54,282 nucleotides of DNA from Thermocrinis sp. (lineage in GTDB: Bacteria > Aquificota > Aquificia > Aquificales > Aquificaceae), in contig WYEK01000027.1 of NCBI GenBank assembly GCA_009903855.1, forward strand, positions 1 to 54,282, given 5' to 3'. Shown piece after piece: positions 15,359-23,528 of the stretch. How positions within the stretch are numbered: position 1 is the stretch's first letter; each line of letters opens with the position of its first letter. The notes beneath the pieces are model-generated. The model saw only the letters and a program-made list of their open reading frames with translations, was not told where the DNA came from and did not search any database. A program made the translations under genes and the position numbers.

Positions 15359-16698
15359 GTTTTCAAGCTCTCAATTGCCCATTTTAAGGCACCCACCACT
15401 TGGTCTATGTGTTCCCTTTCTACTACCAAGGGTGGCATCAAAACCATCACATCCCCTAATGGTCTGAGGAATACGCCTTTTTCCCTGCACTTGTAAGCTA
15501 CCTTAAAGCCCGTCCTTTCTCCATAGGGAAAGGGTATTCCCTTTTCCTTGTCCTTTACCAGCTCTATGCCTGCCATAAAGCCAAGCTGTCTGACATCTCC
15601 CACAAAGTCCAACTCCCAAAACTCTTTAAGCCTTTGGCTCAGGTATTCAATCTTTGGTTGGAGCCTTTCTAGGGTTTTCTCCTCCTCAAAGACCTCAAGG
15701 TTTGCCAAGGCTACTGCACATGCCAAGTTGTTGCCCGTGTAGGTATGTCCATGGTAAAAGTGTTTCATCTCTCCAAACTCACCAAGGAATGCATTGAAGA
15801 CCTCCTCCGTAGTCAAGGTTGCCGCCAAAGGAAGATAGCCACCCGTTATGCCCTTTCCCAAGCACATAAAGTCTGCACATACATCCTCCTGCTCGCAGTA
15901 AAACATAGTTCCCGTCCTTCCAAAGCCCGTGGCAACCTCATCCACGATCATTAAAACCCCGTACTTTTTGGTCAGTTCCCTAACGCCCCTAAGAAAGCCC
16001 TTCGGAAAGGGCAACATCCCCGCTGCACCCTGAATGCCCGCCTCCAAGCTAACCGCCACTATATCGTCCCTGCTTTTTAGGATTTCCTCCAAGATTTCCA
16101 AAAGGACATTCTTGCAGTCTTCAGAGAGCCCTCCATAATTCTTTTTGCAAAAAATATAAGGAGAGGGCAGTTTTATGGTTTCAAAGAGTATGTCTTTGTA
16201 GGTGCCATGGAAGAGGTCAATTCCACCCAAGCTGACCGCACCGAGGGTGTCTCCGTGATAAGCCTCAGAGAGGGTGATAAAGGTCTTTCTCCTCTCTCCC
16301 TTGTTTCTCCAATACTGGTAGGCAAGCTTTATGGCAATTTCTACCGCCTCTGCACCATCTTCGGAGTAAAAAACTTTGGTTAAGCATTTGGGAGAGATCT
16401 CCACCAACCTTTTGGCTAACAAAATAGCGGGCACGTTGGAACTGCCCAGTGTGGTGGTGTGGGCAACCTTTTTAAGCTGGTCTATTAGGGCTTGGTTTAG
16501 CTTTGGATGATTGTGCCCATGCACATTGCACCAAAGGGAAGAGATGGCGTCTATAAACTTTCTACCCTTTACATCGTAAAGATAAACACCCTCTCCCCTC
16601 TCAAAGATCAGGTTTTCTTCCTCCCTATAGACCTTCATCTGGGTGAAGGGATGCCAGAAGTATTCCTTATCCCACTGCTCCAAAGTGCGCCAATCCAT
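15355..16698 (-). CDS. bioA: Adenosylmethionine-8-amino-7-oxononanoate aminotransferase
   Basis: PLP-dependent class III aminotransferase that makes 7,8-diaminopelargonate from SAM and KAPA for biotin synthesis. Visible family features are WHPFTQM at the N-terminus, SSLWCNVHGHNHP, the PLP-contact segment IVDEVATGFGRTG and the Schiff-base Lys in CLGKGITGGYLPLA. Length is 447 residues. It lies 17 bp after the zinc-ribbon gene and overlaps pyrC. No SD is seen before ATG 16698; a TAAAAT lies about 10 bases upstream and may give a very short leader. Confidence 0.96.
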   Translation of the reverse strand: MDWRTLEQWDKEYFWHPFTQMKVYREEENLIFERGEGVYLYDVKGRKFIDAISSLWCNVHGHNHPKLNQALIDQLKKVAHTTTLGSSNVPAILLAKRLVEISPKCLTKVFYSEDGAEAVEIAIKLAYQYWRNKGERRKTFITLSEAYHGDTLGAVSLGGIDLFHGTYKDILFETIKLPSPYIFCKKNYGGLSEDCKNVLLEILEEILKSRDDIVAVSLEAGIQGAAGMLPFPKGFLRGVRELTKKYGVLMIVDEVATGFGRTGTMFYCEQEDVCADFMCLGKGITGGYLPLAATLTTEEVFNAFLGEFGEMKHFYHGHTYTGNNLACAVALANLEVFEEEKTLERLQPKIEYLSQRLKEFWELDFVGDVRQLGFMAGIELVKDKEKGIPFPYGERTGFKVAYKCREKGVFLRPLGDVMVLMPPLVVEREHIDQVVGALKWAIESLKT

Positions 16699-16715
16699 AA
16701 GAAAAGAATTTTACA

Positions 16716-17084
16716 TTAAAGGTGCCCTTCTAAGAACCTTTTAAGTATTAAGTTGTCCTCGGTTTTCATTCTCCTCTGCAGGCACTCAAGGGCGTCTGCG
16801 GTTCCTATGTTCAAAAGGGCTTTTGCAATTTCAATAAGCTCAAAGGTGTCTCTGTCTTCAAATAGCATTCTGCAGAGCTTAGGCACCGCATCTTGTGTTT
16901 TTCTCCTGCCGAGCACCTCAATAACGAACATTCTGCTCTGCGTTATAGGACAGTCAAGGGCAAGAATTAGCTTTTGGTCGTAATCCAAGGAACTAAAACC
17001 CTTGAGGTCCGCACCGCAATGAGGACAGATTTCGTCCCTTTCATCCACCTCACCCCAACAGTAAGGACAAAACCAACGAACCAT
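16716..17084 (-). CDS. Zinc-ribbon plus HEAT-repeat protein
   Basis: A 122-residue protein of unknown role. The first 30 residues hold two CxxC pairs (CPYC and CPHC), a zinc ribbon. The remainder is helical and reads like two HEAT/Armadillo repeats (ITQSRMFVIEVLGRRKTQDAVPKL; FELIEIAKALLNIGTADALE split by a loop), suggesting protein binding. It stands first in the bioA-pyrC-PBP operon. No function can be assigned from sequence alone. Confidence 0.75.
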   Translation of the reverse strand: MVRWFCPYCWGEVDERDEICPHCGADLKGFSSLDYDQKLILALDCPITQSRMFVIEVLGRRKTQDAVPKLCRMLFEDRDTFELIEIAKALLNIGTADALECLQRRMKTEDNLILKRFLEGHL

Positions 17085-17118
17085 AGGGCATACTGGAGTA
17101 TATCTTATAAGCTGGAAG

Positions 17119-17143
17119 GAAATCCCAACAAGGGATTTTTTAG
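17119..17143 (+). terminator. Hairpin with T run, possible orphan terminator
   Basis: The AAATCCC/GGGATTT stem with a 5-nt loop is followed by T residues, like an intrinsic terminator on the plus strand. No plus-strand gene lies upstream, as the neighbour starts on the minus strand. It could shield the toxin-antitoxin pair from readthrough, or fold in its leader. Confidence 0.3.
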
Positions 17144-17173
17144 TACAGCCTCAGGGAATAAATTAATTGAATT

Positions 17174-17470
17174 ATGAAAAGCCTTGAGGAAGTGAAGAAA
17201 ATTTTGGCGGAGCATAAACAAGAAATACTGCAAAAATATGGAGTTAAAATCATTGGCATTTTTGGTTCTTACGCAAGAGGAGAGCAAACGAAAGAAAGTG
17301 ATGTGGATATTTTGGTTGATATAGAGGACTCTGTTGGCTTGGAGTTTATTTCCGCCATGTTAGAACTGGAGCGGTTGCTTGGCATGAAGGTTGATTTGGT
17401 ATCTATAAACGCAGTGAAACAAAAGCCTTTGCTTTGGGAAAGTATAGAGGAGGATTTGGTGTATGTCTAA
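17174..17470 (+). CDS. mntA: MntA-type nucleotidyltransferase antitoxin
   Basis: Minimal nucleotidyltransferase of 98 residues. It has the full GSx10DxD motif: G31-S32 and D43/D45, with a further Asp/Glu region later. In characterised type VII toxin-antitoxin pairs, MntA adds AMP to a Tyr of the HEPN toxin and silences it. The gene overlaps hepT by 8 bp, the typical arrangement. There is no SD before ATG 17174, only AT-rich sequence. The pair sits between two unrelated operons, as expected for a mobile defence or stress module. Confidence 0.92.
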   Translation: MKSLEEVKKILAEHKQEILQKYGVKIIGIFGSYARGEQTKESDVDILVDIEDSVGLEFISAMLELERLLGMKVDLVSINAVKQKPLLWESIEEDLVYV

Positions 17471-17828
17471 AAAGAAAAGATACTGGACGCTTTACCTTAT
17501 GGATATGTTGGAAAGCATCAGAAGAATAGAAGTGTATACCGAGGATATTGGTTATGAAGAATTTTTGAGGAACAATATGATAAAAGATGCGGTGGTAAGG
17601 AACATTGAAGTTATAGGAGAAGCAGCAAGAAATATCCCTAAGGAAATCCAAGCTAAATATAACCACATACCATGGGCTGAGATAATAGCTACGAGAAATG
17701 TTATAGCTCACGATTACTTTGAAATTGATTACAAAATAGTTTGGAATATTATTTGCAAGCACCTCCCTACCCTTAAGAAAGAACTTGAACTCATACTACA
17801 AGAAATTGATAACACTCCAAAACTCTGA
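17463..17828 (+). CDS. hepT: HepT-type HEPN ribonuclease toxin
   Basis: A 121-residue helical HEPN protein (DUF86). The catalytic RX4HXY motif is intact: R78, H83 and Y85 (RNVIAHDY). The Tyr is the expected target of MntA modification. HEPN toxins of this type dimerise and cleave RNA, including tRNA. An IGEAARNIP segment in the middle is also typical of HepT. It starts inside the mntA end. All residues needed for activity appear present, so the pair looks functional. Confidence 0.93.
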   Translation: MSKKKRYWTLYLMDMLESIRRIEVYTEDIGYEEFLRNNMIKDAVVRNIEVIGEAARNIPKEIQAKYNHIPWAEIIATRNVIAHDYFEIDYKIVWNIICKHLPTLKKELELILQEIDNTPKL

Positions 17829-17945
17829 ACCAAAGCTTCTTTCACCCATCCAAGTTGTGGCATTGGTGTGTTAATGAGTTTGTATTTTTAGGACAGCCTT
17901 TTATAGAGTATATCTCAAGCCTTTCCCAGAGAAATTTTTGAGGAC

Positions 17946-17994
17946 GTCAGCGGACAGTCAGCTTAACAAAAACTTAACAATTTTCTGCTAAACT
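17946..17994 (+). promoter_or_regulatory. Pho box and -10 element of the TonB-receptor/phoD operon
   Basis: Two perfect CTTAACA repeats (17962-17968 and 17973-17979) are separated by AAAA, giving the 11-bp period used by PhoB/PhoP-type regulators; TTAACA is the Bacillus PhoP half-site and the 7+4 spacing matches the E. coli Pho box. A TAAACT -10 candidate (17989-17994) follows 9 bp after the second repeat, so the box replaces the -35. Just upstream, GTCAG occurs twice, also 11 bp apart (17946-17950, 17957-17961), perhaps extending the array. The rest of 17829-18015 holds no gene. Confidence 0.65.
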
Positions 17995-18015
17995 GCACTT
18001 CCAAGGAGGTTCCGC

Positions 18016-20226
18016 ATGAGAAGAACTGCTGTTCTACTTTCTGCACTATTTGGTAGTTTGGCTTTTTCTCAGGAGACACTAATAAAAGTTAGAGTAGAAG
18101 AAGAGGGTGGAAAGGAAGCTATCCTGCCGGTGGAGGTCAAAAGGAGAACTCCAAAGACGGAGACCACTGTAAAGGAGGAGGAGCTAAAAGTCAGGTCTGG
18201 TGCTGGGGGTGTAAATATCTTCAAAGCCATAGAACTCACGCCCTCTCTGAACGCCCAGACGGATGATGCCTATGGTCTTGGCGGTGGAACCGTAAGACTG
18301 AGAGGCTTTGATAACACCCAGATAGGCGTCACTATTGATGACATGCCCCTAAACGACTCTGGAAACTTTGCCCTCTATCCCCACGAATACGCAGATGTGG
18401 AAAATTTAGAAAGTATCACGGTAGAGAGGGGTGCGGTGAGCAAGAGAAGCCCCTTCTACGTGGAAATAGGAGGTGCAATAAGGATCAGAACAAGACCGCC
18501 CGCCAACAAGTTTGGGATCACTCTCAGCGAAAAGTACGGTTCCTTTAACTTTAAGAAGCACTTTATAAGACTTGATACGGGATACCTTTTAGGAAATAAA
18601 GATTTACCCAAGTTGTTTGTATCTTACTCTCACACCGAAGCGGACAAGTGGAAGGGTCCGGGCAAATATCCTGACTACAGAGACCACTACACAGTAGGCA
18701 TATCCCACAAAATTGGCAGGCTATTTTGGGAGTTTTACTACGACAAGAACGTCCAGCTAAACTACTTTTACAAAGGGTTTAGCTTTAGTGAACTGAGCAA
18801 CGATAGCATATTCAGAAGGAGAGACTATAATGATAGACTGCTCCTTCCAAACACAGGAACGAACCTAAGTCAAAACGTATATTACTACAAGTTTTGGAAA
18901 AACCCCTACACCAACCAACAGCTCAGGGCTAATATAGAGCTGGACATTACAAACAGTGTAAAGCTGAGCCTAAAGCCCTACATGTGGATAGGTAGAGGTT
19001 CGGGAACAAGCGCCGCATCAAGCAGTGGGAACCTATTCTTTAAAGAATCCTTCAACTACACGGACAGACCGGGTGCCATAGCAGAATTGAAGTTTGAACT
19101 GCCAAAGGACTCAAGGCTCTTTTTGGGATACTGGTATGAGTATGCGGACCTAAAGCAGTGGCAACCACAACGCAGAGTCGTAGTCAATCCGGACGGTACA
19201 TTCACCTTGAATAACGTAACTGGCTTTCAATACAACTACATCCAACGCACAAAGACCATCACAAACACACCTTATTTATTCTTTGAATCCAAAGGGCTTT
19301 TGGGCAAAATGGACATCAACCTCGGAGTAAGATTTGAAAGCGTAAAGAGAAACTTTAAAAGTTACCGAACTACAGGACTCCCTTATTACCCAGAAGACGG
19401 CGTTTATGATGATCCGAGACTAACTTTGGATCCAAGTAAGTCTTACGAAAAGACCTACAGAAAGACACTTCCCAGCTTTGGAGTTGGTTACCAATTTACA
19501 AACTTCGCCTACGGTTATTTTGCCTATGCCAAGAACTTTAGGGCGCCCCAGAACTTTTTAGGCACGATACCCTCAAGCGTCTCTGCACAGTTTGTGGCGG
19601 ACCAGCTAAAGCCAGAAGAGGCGGACAACTACGACTTGGGCTTAAGGTTTGACTTTGATAAGTTCTACATAGCACCTTCTGTGTACTATGTGAAATACAA
19701 AAACAGGATTATACGCATTGCGGACCCCAAAGACCCAAACCTCATATACGTTAGGAACGCAGGAAAGGTGGATGCTTATGGTGCGGAGCTGGAACTGGGT
19801 ATTGTGCCTGTAAGTAGCGTAAGCATTTATGCATCCTTCTCCTACAACAAAGCCAAGTTTAAGGAAGAAAAAAACTACGATGTAAATCCACCTGTTGAAA
19901 TAAAGGACAAAACAGTGCCAGACACTCCCGAATACATGGCGAAGCTTGGCGGTAGGTTGGAACTAATGGGCTTTAGAATAAGTCCAAGCGTGGAGTACAT
20001 TGGCTCAAGGTACGGAAACCTTATCAACACGGAAAAGGTATCTTCATACACTCTGGTAAATCTTAACGTGCAAAGGAAGGTATACAAGGGCATAGACCTC
20101 TTCGTGGATGTGGTGAATTTAACGGATAAGAAGTATGTGGGAAGGATATCTCCCGGAACCACTTCCGGAACCTACTATGCGGGAGCACCCTTCACCATCT
20201 CTGTAGGGCTTAGCGGGAGGTTTTAA
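18016..20226 (+). CDS. TonB-dependent outer-membrane receptor
   Basis: Outer-membrane transporter of 736 residues that takes up a scarce solute with energy from TonB. A signal peptide (about 1-19, ending AFSQ) is followed by the plug domain with VRLRGFDNTQIGVTIDDMP and the IRIRTRP segment, then a 22-strand barrel ending in the terminal Phe (ISVGLSGRF). The C-terminal part carries typical motifs such as FRAPQNFLG and VDVVNLTDKKYVG. SD AAGGAGG precedes ATG. It heads an operon with exbB, exbD, tonB and phoD behind a Pho box, so its substrate is probably a phosphate ester or another phosphorus source; siderophore uptake is the alternative. Confidence 0.94.
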   Translation: MRRTAVLLSALFGSLAFSQETLIKVRVEEEGGKEAILPVEVKRRTPKTETTVKEEELKVRSGAGGVNIFKAIELTPSLNAQTDDAYGLGGGTVRLRGFDNTQIGVTIDDMPLNDSGNFALYPHEYADVENLESITVERGAVSKRSPFYVEIGGAIRIRTRPPANKFGITLSEKYGSFNFKKHFIRLDTGYLLGNKDLPKLFVSYSHTEADKWKGPGKYPDYRDHYTVGISHKIGRLFWEFYYDKNVQLNYFYKGFSFSELSNDSIFRRRDYNDRLLLPNTGTNLSQNVYYYKFWKNPYTNQQLRANIELDITNSVKLSLKPYMWIGRGSGTSAASSSGNLFFKESFNYTDRPGAIAELKFELPKDSRLFLGYWYEYADLKQWQPQRRVVVNPDGTFTLNNVTGFQYNYIQRTKTITNTPYLFFESKGLLGKMDINLGVRFESVKRNFKSYRTTGLPYYPEDGVYDDPRLTLDPSKSYEKTYRKTLPSFGVGYQFTNFAYGYFAYAKNFRAPQNFLGTIPSSVSAQFVADQLKPEEADNYDLGLRFDFDKFYIAPSVYYVKYKNRIIRIADPKDPNLIYVRNAGKVDAYGAELELGIVPVSSVSIYASFSYNKAKFKEEKNYDVNPPVEIKDKTVPDTPEYMAKLGGRLELMGFRISPSVEYIGSRYGNLINTEKVSSYTLVNLNVQRKVYKGIDLFVDVVNLTDKKYVGRISPGTTSGTYYAGAPFTISVGLSGRF

Positions 20227-20228
20227 GT

Positions 20229-20678
20229 ATGCAAACGGTAAAGATAGCGGTCTTTATACTGATGTTCCTTGTCTTTTTCTACGGAAACTACATAGTGTTT
20301 TTGAAGCTGTTGAGCCTGAGAAAAAAGCCAAACACAGAACCTGTGGATTTAATGCGTTGGCTCTTAGACTTTAAAAAGGGTCTTTGGTTTTTGGACTTTT
20401 CTGCCACCACCTCCCCTCTCCTGGGGCTTTTGGGAACGGTAATAGGCTTAATAATGGCTTTTGTGGAATTGGGAAGGAAGGGAGTGGCGGGTGCGGGTGA
20501 GATAAGCGGTGCCATAGGCTTGGCGCTGGTGGCTACCGCGGTGGGTATAGCCATGTCCCTTTGGTTTTATCTGTGGTATAAGTTCTTCATCTCAAAGCAC
20601 CATCAGATAAAAGAAGAGCTAAAGATCAAGCTTTTGGAGGAAGAGTATGAAGAGACAAAGACTTCTGTCAATGCTTGA
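20229..20678 (+). CDS. exbB: ExbB-like proton channel subunit
   Basis: Inner-membrane subunit of the motor that energises TonB. At 149 residues it is shorter than E. coli ExbB but retains the MotA/TolQ/ExbB core: a first helix at about 5-25, then LLGLLGTVIGLIMAF (about 62-77) and GAIGLALVATAVGIAMSL (about 96-113). ATG 20229 follows 2 nt after the receptor stop, with GGGAGG as SD inside the receptor gene. The downstream exbD start lies 32 bp inside this gene. Confidence 0.92.
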   Translation: MQTVKIAVFILMFLVFFYGNYIVFLKLLSLRKKPNTEPVDLMRWLLDFKKGLWFLDFSATTSPLLGLLGTVIGLIMAFVELGRKGVAGAGEISGAIGLALVATAVGIAMSLWFYLWYKFFISKHHQIKEELKIKLLEEEYEETKTSVNA

Positions 20679-21069
20679 GGAACCCGAGCAAGAAAAGGAA
20701 GAGATACAAATAATCCCAATGATAGACATAATGCTCTTTTTGCTCACCTTCTTTATTCTCTACACTCTGAACGTCTTTCCCATGCTCTTTCAAAACCTAA
20801 ATCTTCCCACCTCCTCTACCCTTGAAACCGCCCAACTGAAAGAGCCCCTTAAGGTTTACATAAGCAAGGACGGAGACGTAGAAACCGAGAAGGTAGGAAA
20901 GGGCATTCAAGCCCTAAAGTCCCACCTAAAGGGTATAACTCAAAAGGATCAACTGGTGGTGGTTATAGTGGCAGACAGAGATGCAAAGGCTCAGCACCTT
21001 ATGAATGTAATAGATGTATTAAAGGAGGAGGGCATCTCCAAGATTGCCATAGCGGGTGAGAGAAAATGA
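20647..21069 (+). CDS. exbD: ExbD/TolR-like motor subunit
   Basis: Partner of ExbB, with one N-terminal membrane helix and a periplasmic domain. The essential membrane Asp is in the PMIDIMLFLLTFFIL segment (about residues 23-37). The remainder folds as the usual beta-alpha domain (LVVVIVADRDAKAQHLMNVIDVLKE, split around the turn). Length is 140 residues. SD GGAGGAAG precedes ATG 20647 inside exbB, so the two are coupled. Confidence 0.93.
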   Translation: MKRQRLLSMLEEPEQEKEEIQIIPMIDIMLFLLTFFILYTLNVFPMLFQNLNLPTSSTLETAQLKEPLKVYISKDGDVETEKVGKGIQALKSHLKGITQKDQLVVVIVADRDAKAQHLMNVIDVLKEEGISKIAIAGERK

Positions 21070-21902
21070 ATGCAGAGCTAAAAAGGGAGAGGTTATTTAC
21101 CCTTTTTAGTTCTTTTGTTTTTTCTTCCTTTTCAGCTGTGGCGGTAGTGTTCCTCTTCTCAAGGCTCACCCTTTACTCTTTGCCAGAAACTCCTCAGCAG
21201 GTGGTGGAGGTGATAAGCCTCCCCATTCTGGAGCAAAAGCCTCAAAGCCCACCTCAACAGCAAAGGGTTGAAAGAAGAACACAGCGGGAACCAAAGAGGG
21301 AAAAGATAGAAAGAAAAACTCAAGAAAAACTCCCACAACGGCCACCGAAAGCGCAGGAGCAAAAGTTAAAAGAAGAGCCAAAGAGAGAGACCCCAGTCCA
21401 AGAGAGACCAGTGGCGCAGGAGGTTAAACCTTTGACCACTCAGGAGGTAGGCACAAGAGAAACTCCAAGGGAGGAGAAAGGGATAATCGGTGGAGAGGCT
21501 CACGGGCAGGTGGAAGCTCCTCACAGTGGAGAGGCTCAAAGACAGGAGGTAGCTCCTCGCGAAAGGGTGGAAAGCCCACCGCAGGTTCAAGAAAAAAAGT
21601 CCACCTCGTCCCCTCCTGCAGACCAACTAAGCGGATACTTTGCCCTGGTGAAGGTTATAATAGAGTCCGAAAAACGCTACCCAGAAGAGGCAAAGAGAAG
21701 GGGAGAGGAGGGCACAGTAGTGGTTAGCTTTACCATAGATGAATCTGGAAATCCCGTCAATGTAAGGCTTGCAAGCTCCAGCGGAAGCCCTTCTATAGAC
21801 AACGAAACCCTCAGGCTCATAAGGAGTCTAAAGTTTCCTCCTCCCCCAGATGGAAAGCCCGTCAACCTGAGGGTGGAAGTAGAGTACCAGCTAAGGAGGT
21901 AA
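21066..21902 (+). CDS. tonB: TonB energy-transducing protein
   Basis: Links the ExbBD motor to the receptor across the periplasm. An N-terminal membrane anchor (about 12-35) is followed by a long Pro/Gln/Lys/Arg/Glu-rich spacer (about 55-185) and a C-terminal TonB domain with YPEEAKRRGEEGTVVVSF and SLKFPPPPDGKPVN. Length is 278 residues. ATG overlaps the exbD stop by 4 nt. A dedicated TonB next to a dedicated receptor suggests the system does not rely on another TonB in the cell. Confidence 0.94.
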   Translation: MNAELKRERLFTLFSSFVFSSFSAVAVVFLFSRLTLYSLPETPQQVVEVISLPILEQKPQSPPQQQRVERRTQREPKREKIERKTQEKLPQRPPKAQEQKLKEEPKRETPVQERPVAQEVKPLTTQEVGTRETPREEKGIIGGEAHGQVEAPHSGEAQRQEVAPRERVESPPQVQEKKSTSSPPADQLSGYFALVKVIIESEKRYPEEAKRRGEEGTVVVSFTIDESGNPVNVRLASSSGSPSIDNETLRLIRSLKFPPPPDGKPVNLRVEVEYQLRR

Positions 21903-21906
21903 AGAC

Positions 21907-23478
21907 ATGCTTACAAGAAGAGAGTTCGTAAGCGTCCCCCTGCTGTACTTGCTTGCCAGGAACTTGGAAGCCTTTGCCAGCGACACACCCGAAGTCTTTC
22001 CTCAGGGCGTTGCAAGCGGAGACCCTACTCAGGACAGCATAGTGTTATGGACGCGGATTGAGCCGAAGGTGCACGAAAGTATGAAAAGGGACCTGGTGCT
22101 TGAGATATCCACAAAGCCTGACTTTTCGGAAGTGGTCCAAGTTCGTGTGCCTGCAGACAGAATAAACCCCTCAGGGGACTACACAGTAAGGCTTACCATA
22201 GATGGGTTAAAGCCAGGGGGCACCTACTACTACCGCTTTGTGTATGCAGATGTTCCATCTTTGACGGGAAGGTTCAAAACACTGCCCGTAGAAAGCCCGG
22301 AGGAGTTTAGGTTTGCCTTTGTTGTCTGCCAAAACTATGCGGACGGCTACTTCTCCGCCTTTAGGCACCTTTCTCAAGAGGACGTAGGTTTTGTGGTGCA
22401 TCTGGGAGACCAAATTTACGAGAAAATCTACGGACCGCCTAGGGTGCCCGGAAGGGATCTGAACCTTCCCTCCGGTGGGAAAATAGCCCTCACCTTAGAG
22501 GACTACCTTTACCTTTACAGAACCTATCTTTCTGATAAGGACTATCAGCTTGCCCGTGCCATGCATCCTTTTATATACATCTGGGATGACCACGAGTACG
22601 CCAACGATTACTCCTATGACTACGAGGGAGGCTACTACCTGTTGCCCGGACATCCCTTTTACAGGAAAAAAGCCCAGAGTTTGGCACTAAGGAGGATAGC
22701 CATACAGGCATGGCTTGCCTACACACCCGCCAAGGTAAAGTTAGACCTAAACTCAAGGGATCCATTAAAGTGGATAACCATATACAGGGACTTCAAGGTA
22801 GGAGACCTTCTTCACTTGATATGCACCGACGAGAGGTCCTACAGGACACCTCAACCTTGTAATAGGAGGTATGCGGACCCAGGCTGTCCCGAACAGAGAA
22901 AAACCTCCATGCTGGGAAAGGAACAAAAGGCTTGGTTTTTCAGAAAGCTGGAAGAAAAAGGCTACCACTGGAAAGTTTGGGCAAACGAGGTTCAGTTTGT
23001 TCAGGGTAGGGTCAACGGACTCTTTGGTTCTTTGGATGCTTGGGATGGCTACGCAGGAGAGAGGGAGGAGATCCTCAGGTTTTTAGAGTCAAAGGCTATA
23101 AACAATCTGGTTATCATAACGGGGGACAGGCATGCGGGGCTGGTGGCAGAGGTCCCAGACAAGTTTGAAGGAGACTATCAAAAGGTTCTTGGTATGGAGT
23201 TTATGACGCCAGCCATTTCCTCCATCAGTGCTGCAGAGACCACCTGGTGGAAAGATTACGGCGTGTCAAACCACGTGGAGTTTGCCCAAGCGGAAAAGAA
23301 CCAAAACCCTTGGACTAAGTATCTAGAGCATAAAATATGGGGCTACTCGGTCCTTACGCTTACAAGGGATAGGGCTGTAGGAGAGATGTTCTTTGTGGAT
23401 AAGTACAGGAAGGATGCGGAAAAAGAGAGGGCAGTTAGGGCAGTTTATGAAAGAGGAAAGCGGATAACTTTGCTGTAA
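21907..23478 (+). CDS. phoD: PhoD-type alkaline phosphatase/phosphodiesterase, Tat-exported
   Basis: Releases phosphate from phosphate mono- or diesters outside the cytoplasm. A twin-arginine signal (TRREFVSVPLLYLLA, R4-R5) implies folding with its metals, Fe3+ and Ca2+ in Bacillus PhoD, before export. Metal-site segments are present: FVVCQNYADGYF, HLGDQIYEKI, WDDHEYANDYS, NEVQFVQ and TGDRHAGLVAE. Length is 523 residues. SD AAGGAGG. Last gene of the Pho-box operon; its product fits the receptor/TonB genes as a phosphate-scavenging set. Confidence 0.94.
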   Translation: MLTRREFVSVPLLYLLARNLEAFASDTPEVFPQGVASGDPTQDSIVLWTRIEPKVHESMKRDLVLEISTKPDFSEVVQVRVPADRINPSGDYTVRLTIDGLKPGGTYYYRFVYADVPSLTGRFKTLPVESPEEFRFAFVVCQNYADGYFSAFRHLSQEDVGFVVHLGDQIYEKIYGPPRVPGRDLNLPSGGKIALTLEDYLYLYRTYLSDKDYQLARAMHPFIYIWDDHEYANDYSYDYEGGYYLLPGHPFYRKKAQSLALRRIAIQAWLAYTPAKVKLDLNSRDPLKWITIYRDFKVGDLLHLICTDERSYRTPQPCNRRYADPGCPEQRKTSMLGKEQKAWFFRKLEEKGYHWKVWANEVQFVQGRVNGLFGSLDAWDGYAGEREEILRFLESKAINNLVIITGDRHAGLVAEVPDKFEGDYQKVLGMEFMTPAISSISAAETTWWKDYGVSNHVEFAQAEKNQNPWTKYLEHKIWGYSVLTLTRDRAVGEMFFVDKYRKDAEKERAVRAVYERGKRITLL

Positions 23479-23515
23479 GCTGATTTTTGCTATAACGCAA
23501 AAGGTAGCAAGGGAT

Positions 23516-23521
23516 TATAAT
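23516..23521 (+). promoter_or_regulatory. -10 hexamer for mqnD, leaderless spacing
   Basis: A perfect TATAAT ends seven bases before the GTG start of mqnD, with no SD between. An AT-rich inverted repeat (TTTTGC/GCAAAA, 23485-23502) lies upstream and might weakly end the phoD transcript. No good -35. Confidence 0.45.
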
Positions 23522-23528
23522 TTTTCTT

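Noticed and set aside
17829..18015. A small gene or RNA between hepT and the TonB receptor
   Set aside because: No frame with a start and SD and no stable fold stands out; only the Pho box and promoter are supported.
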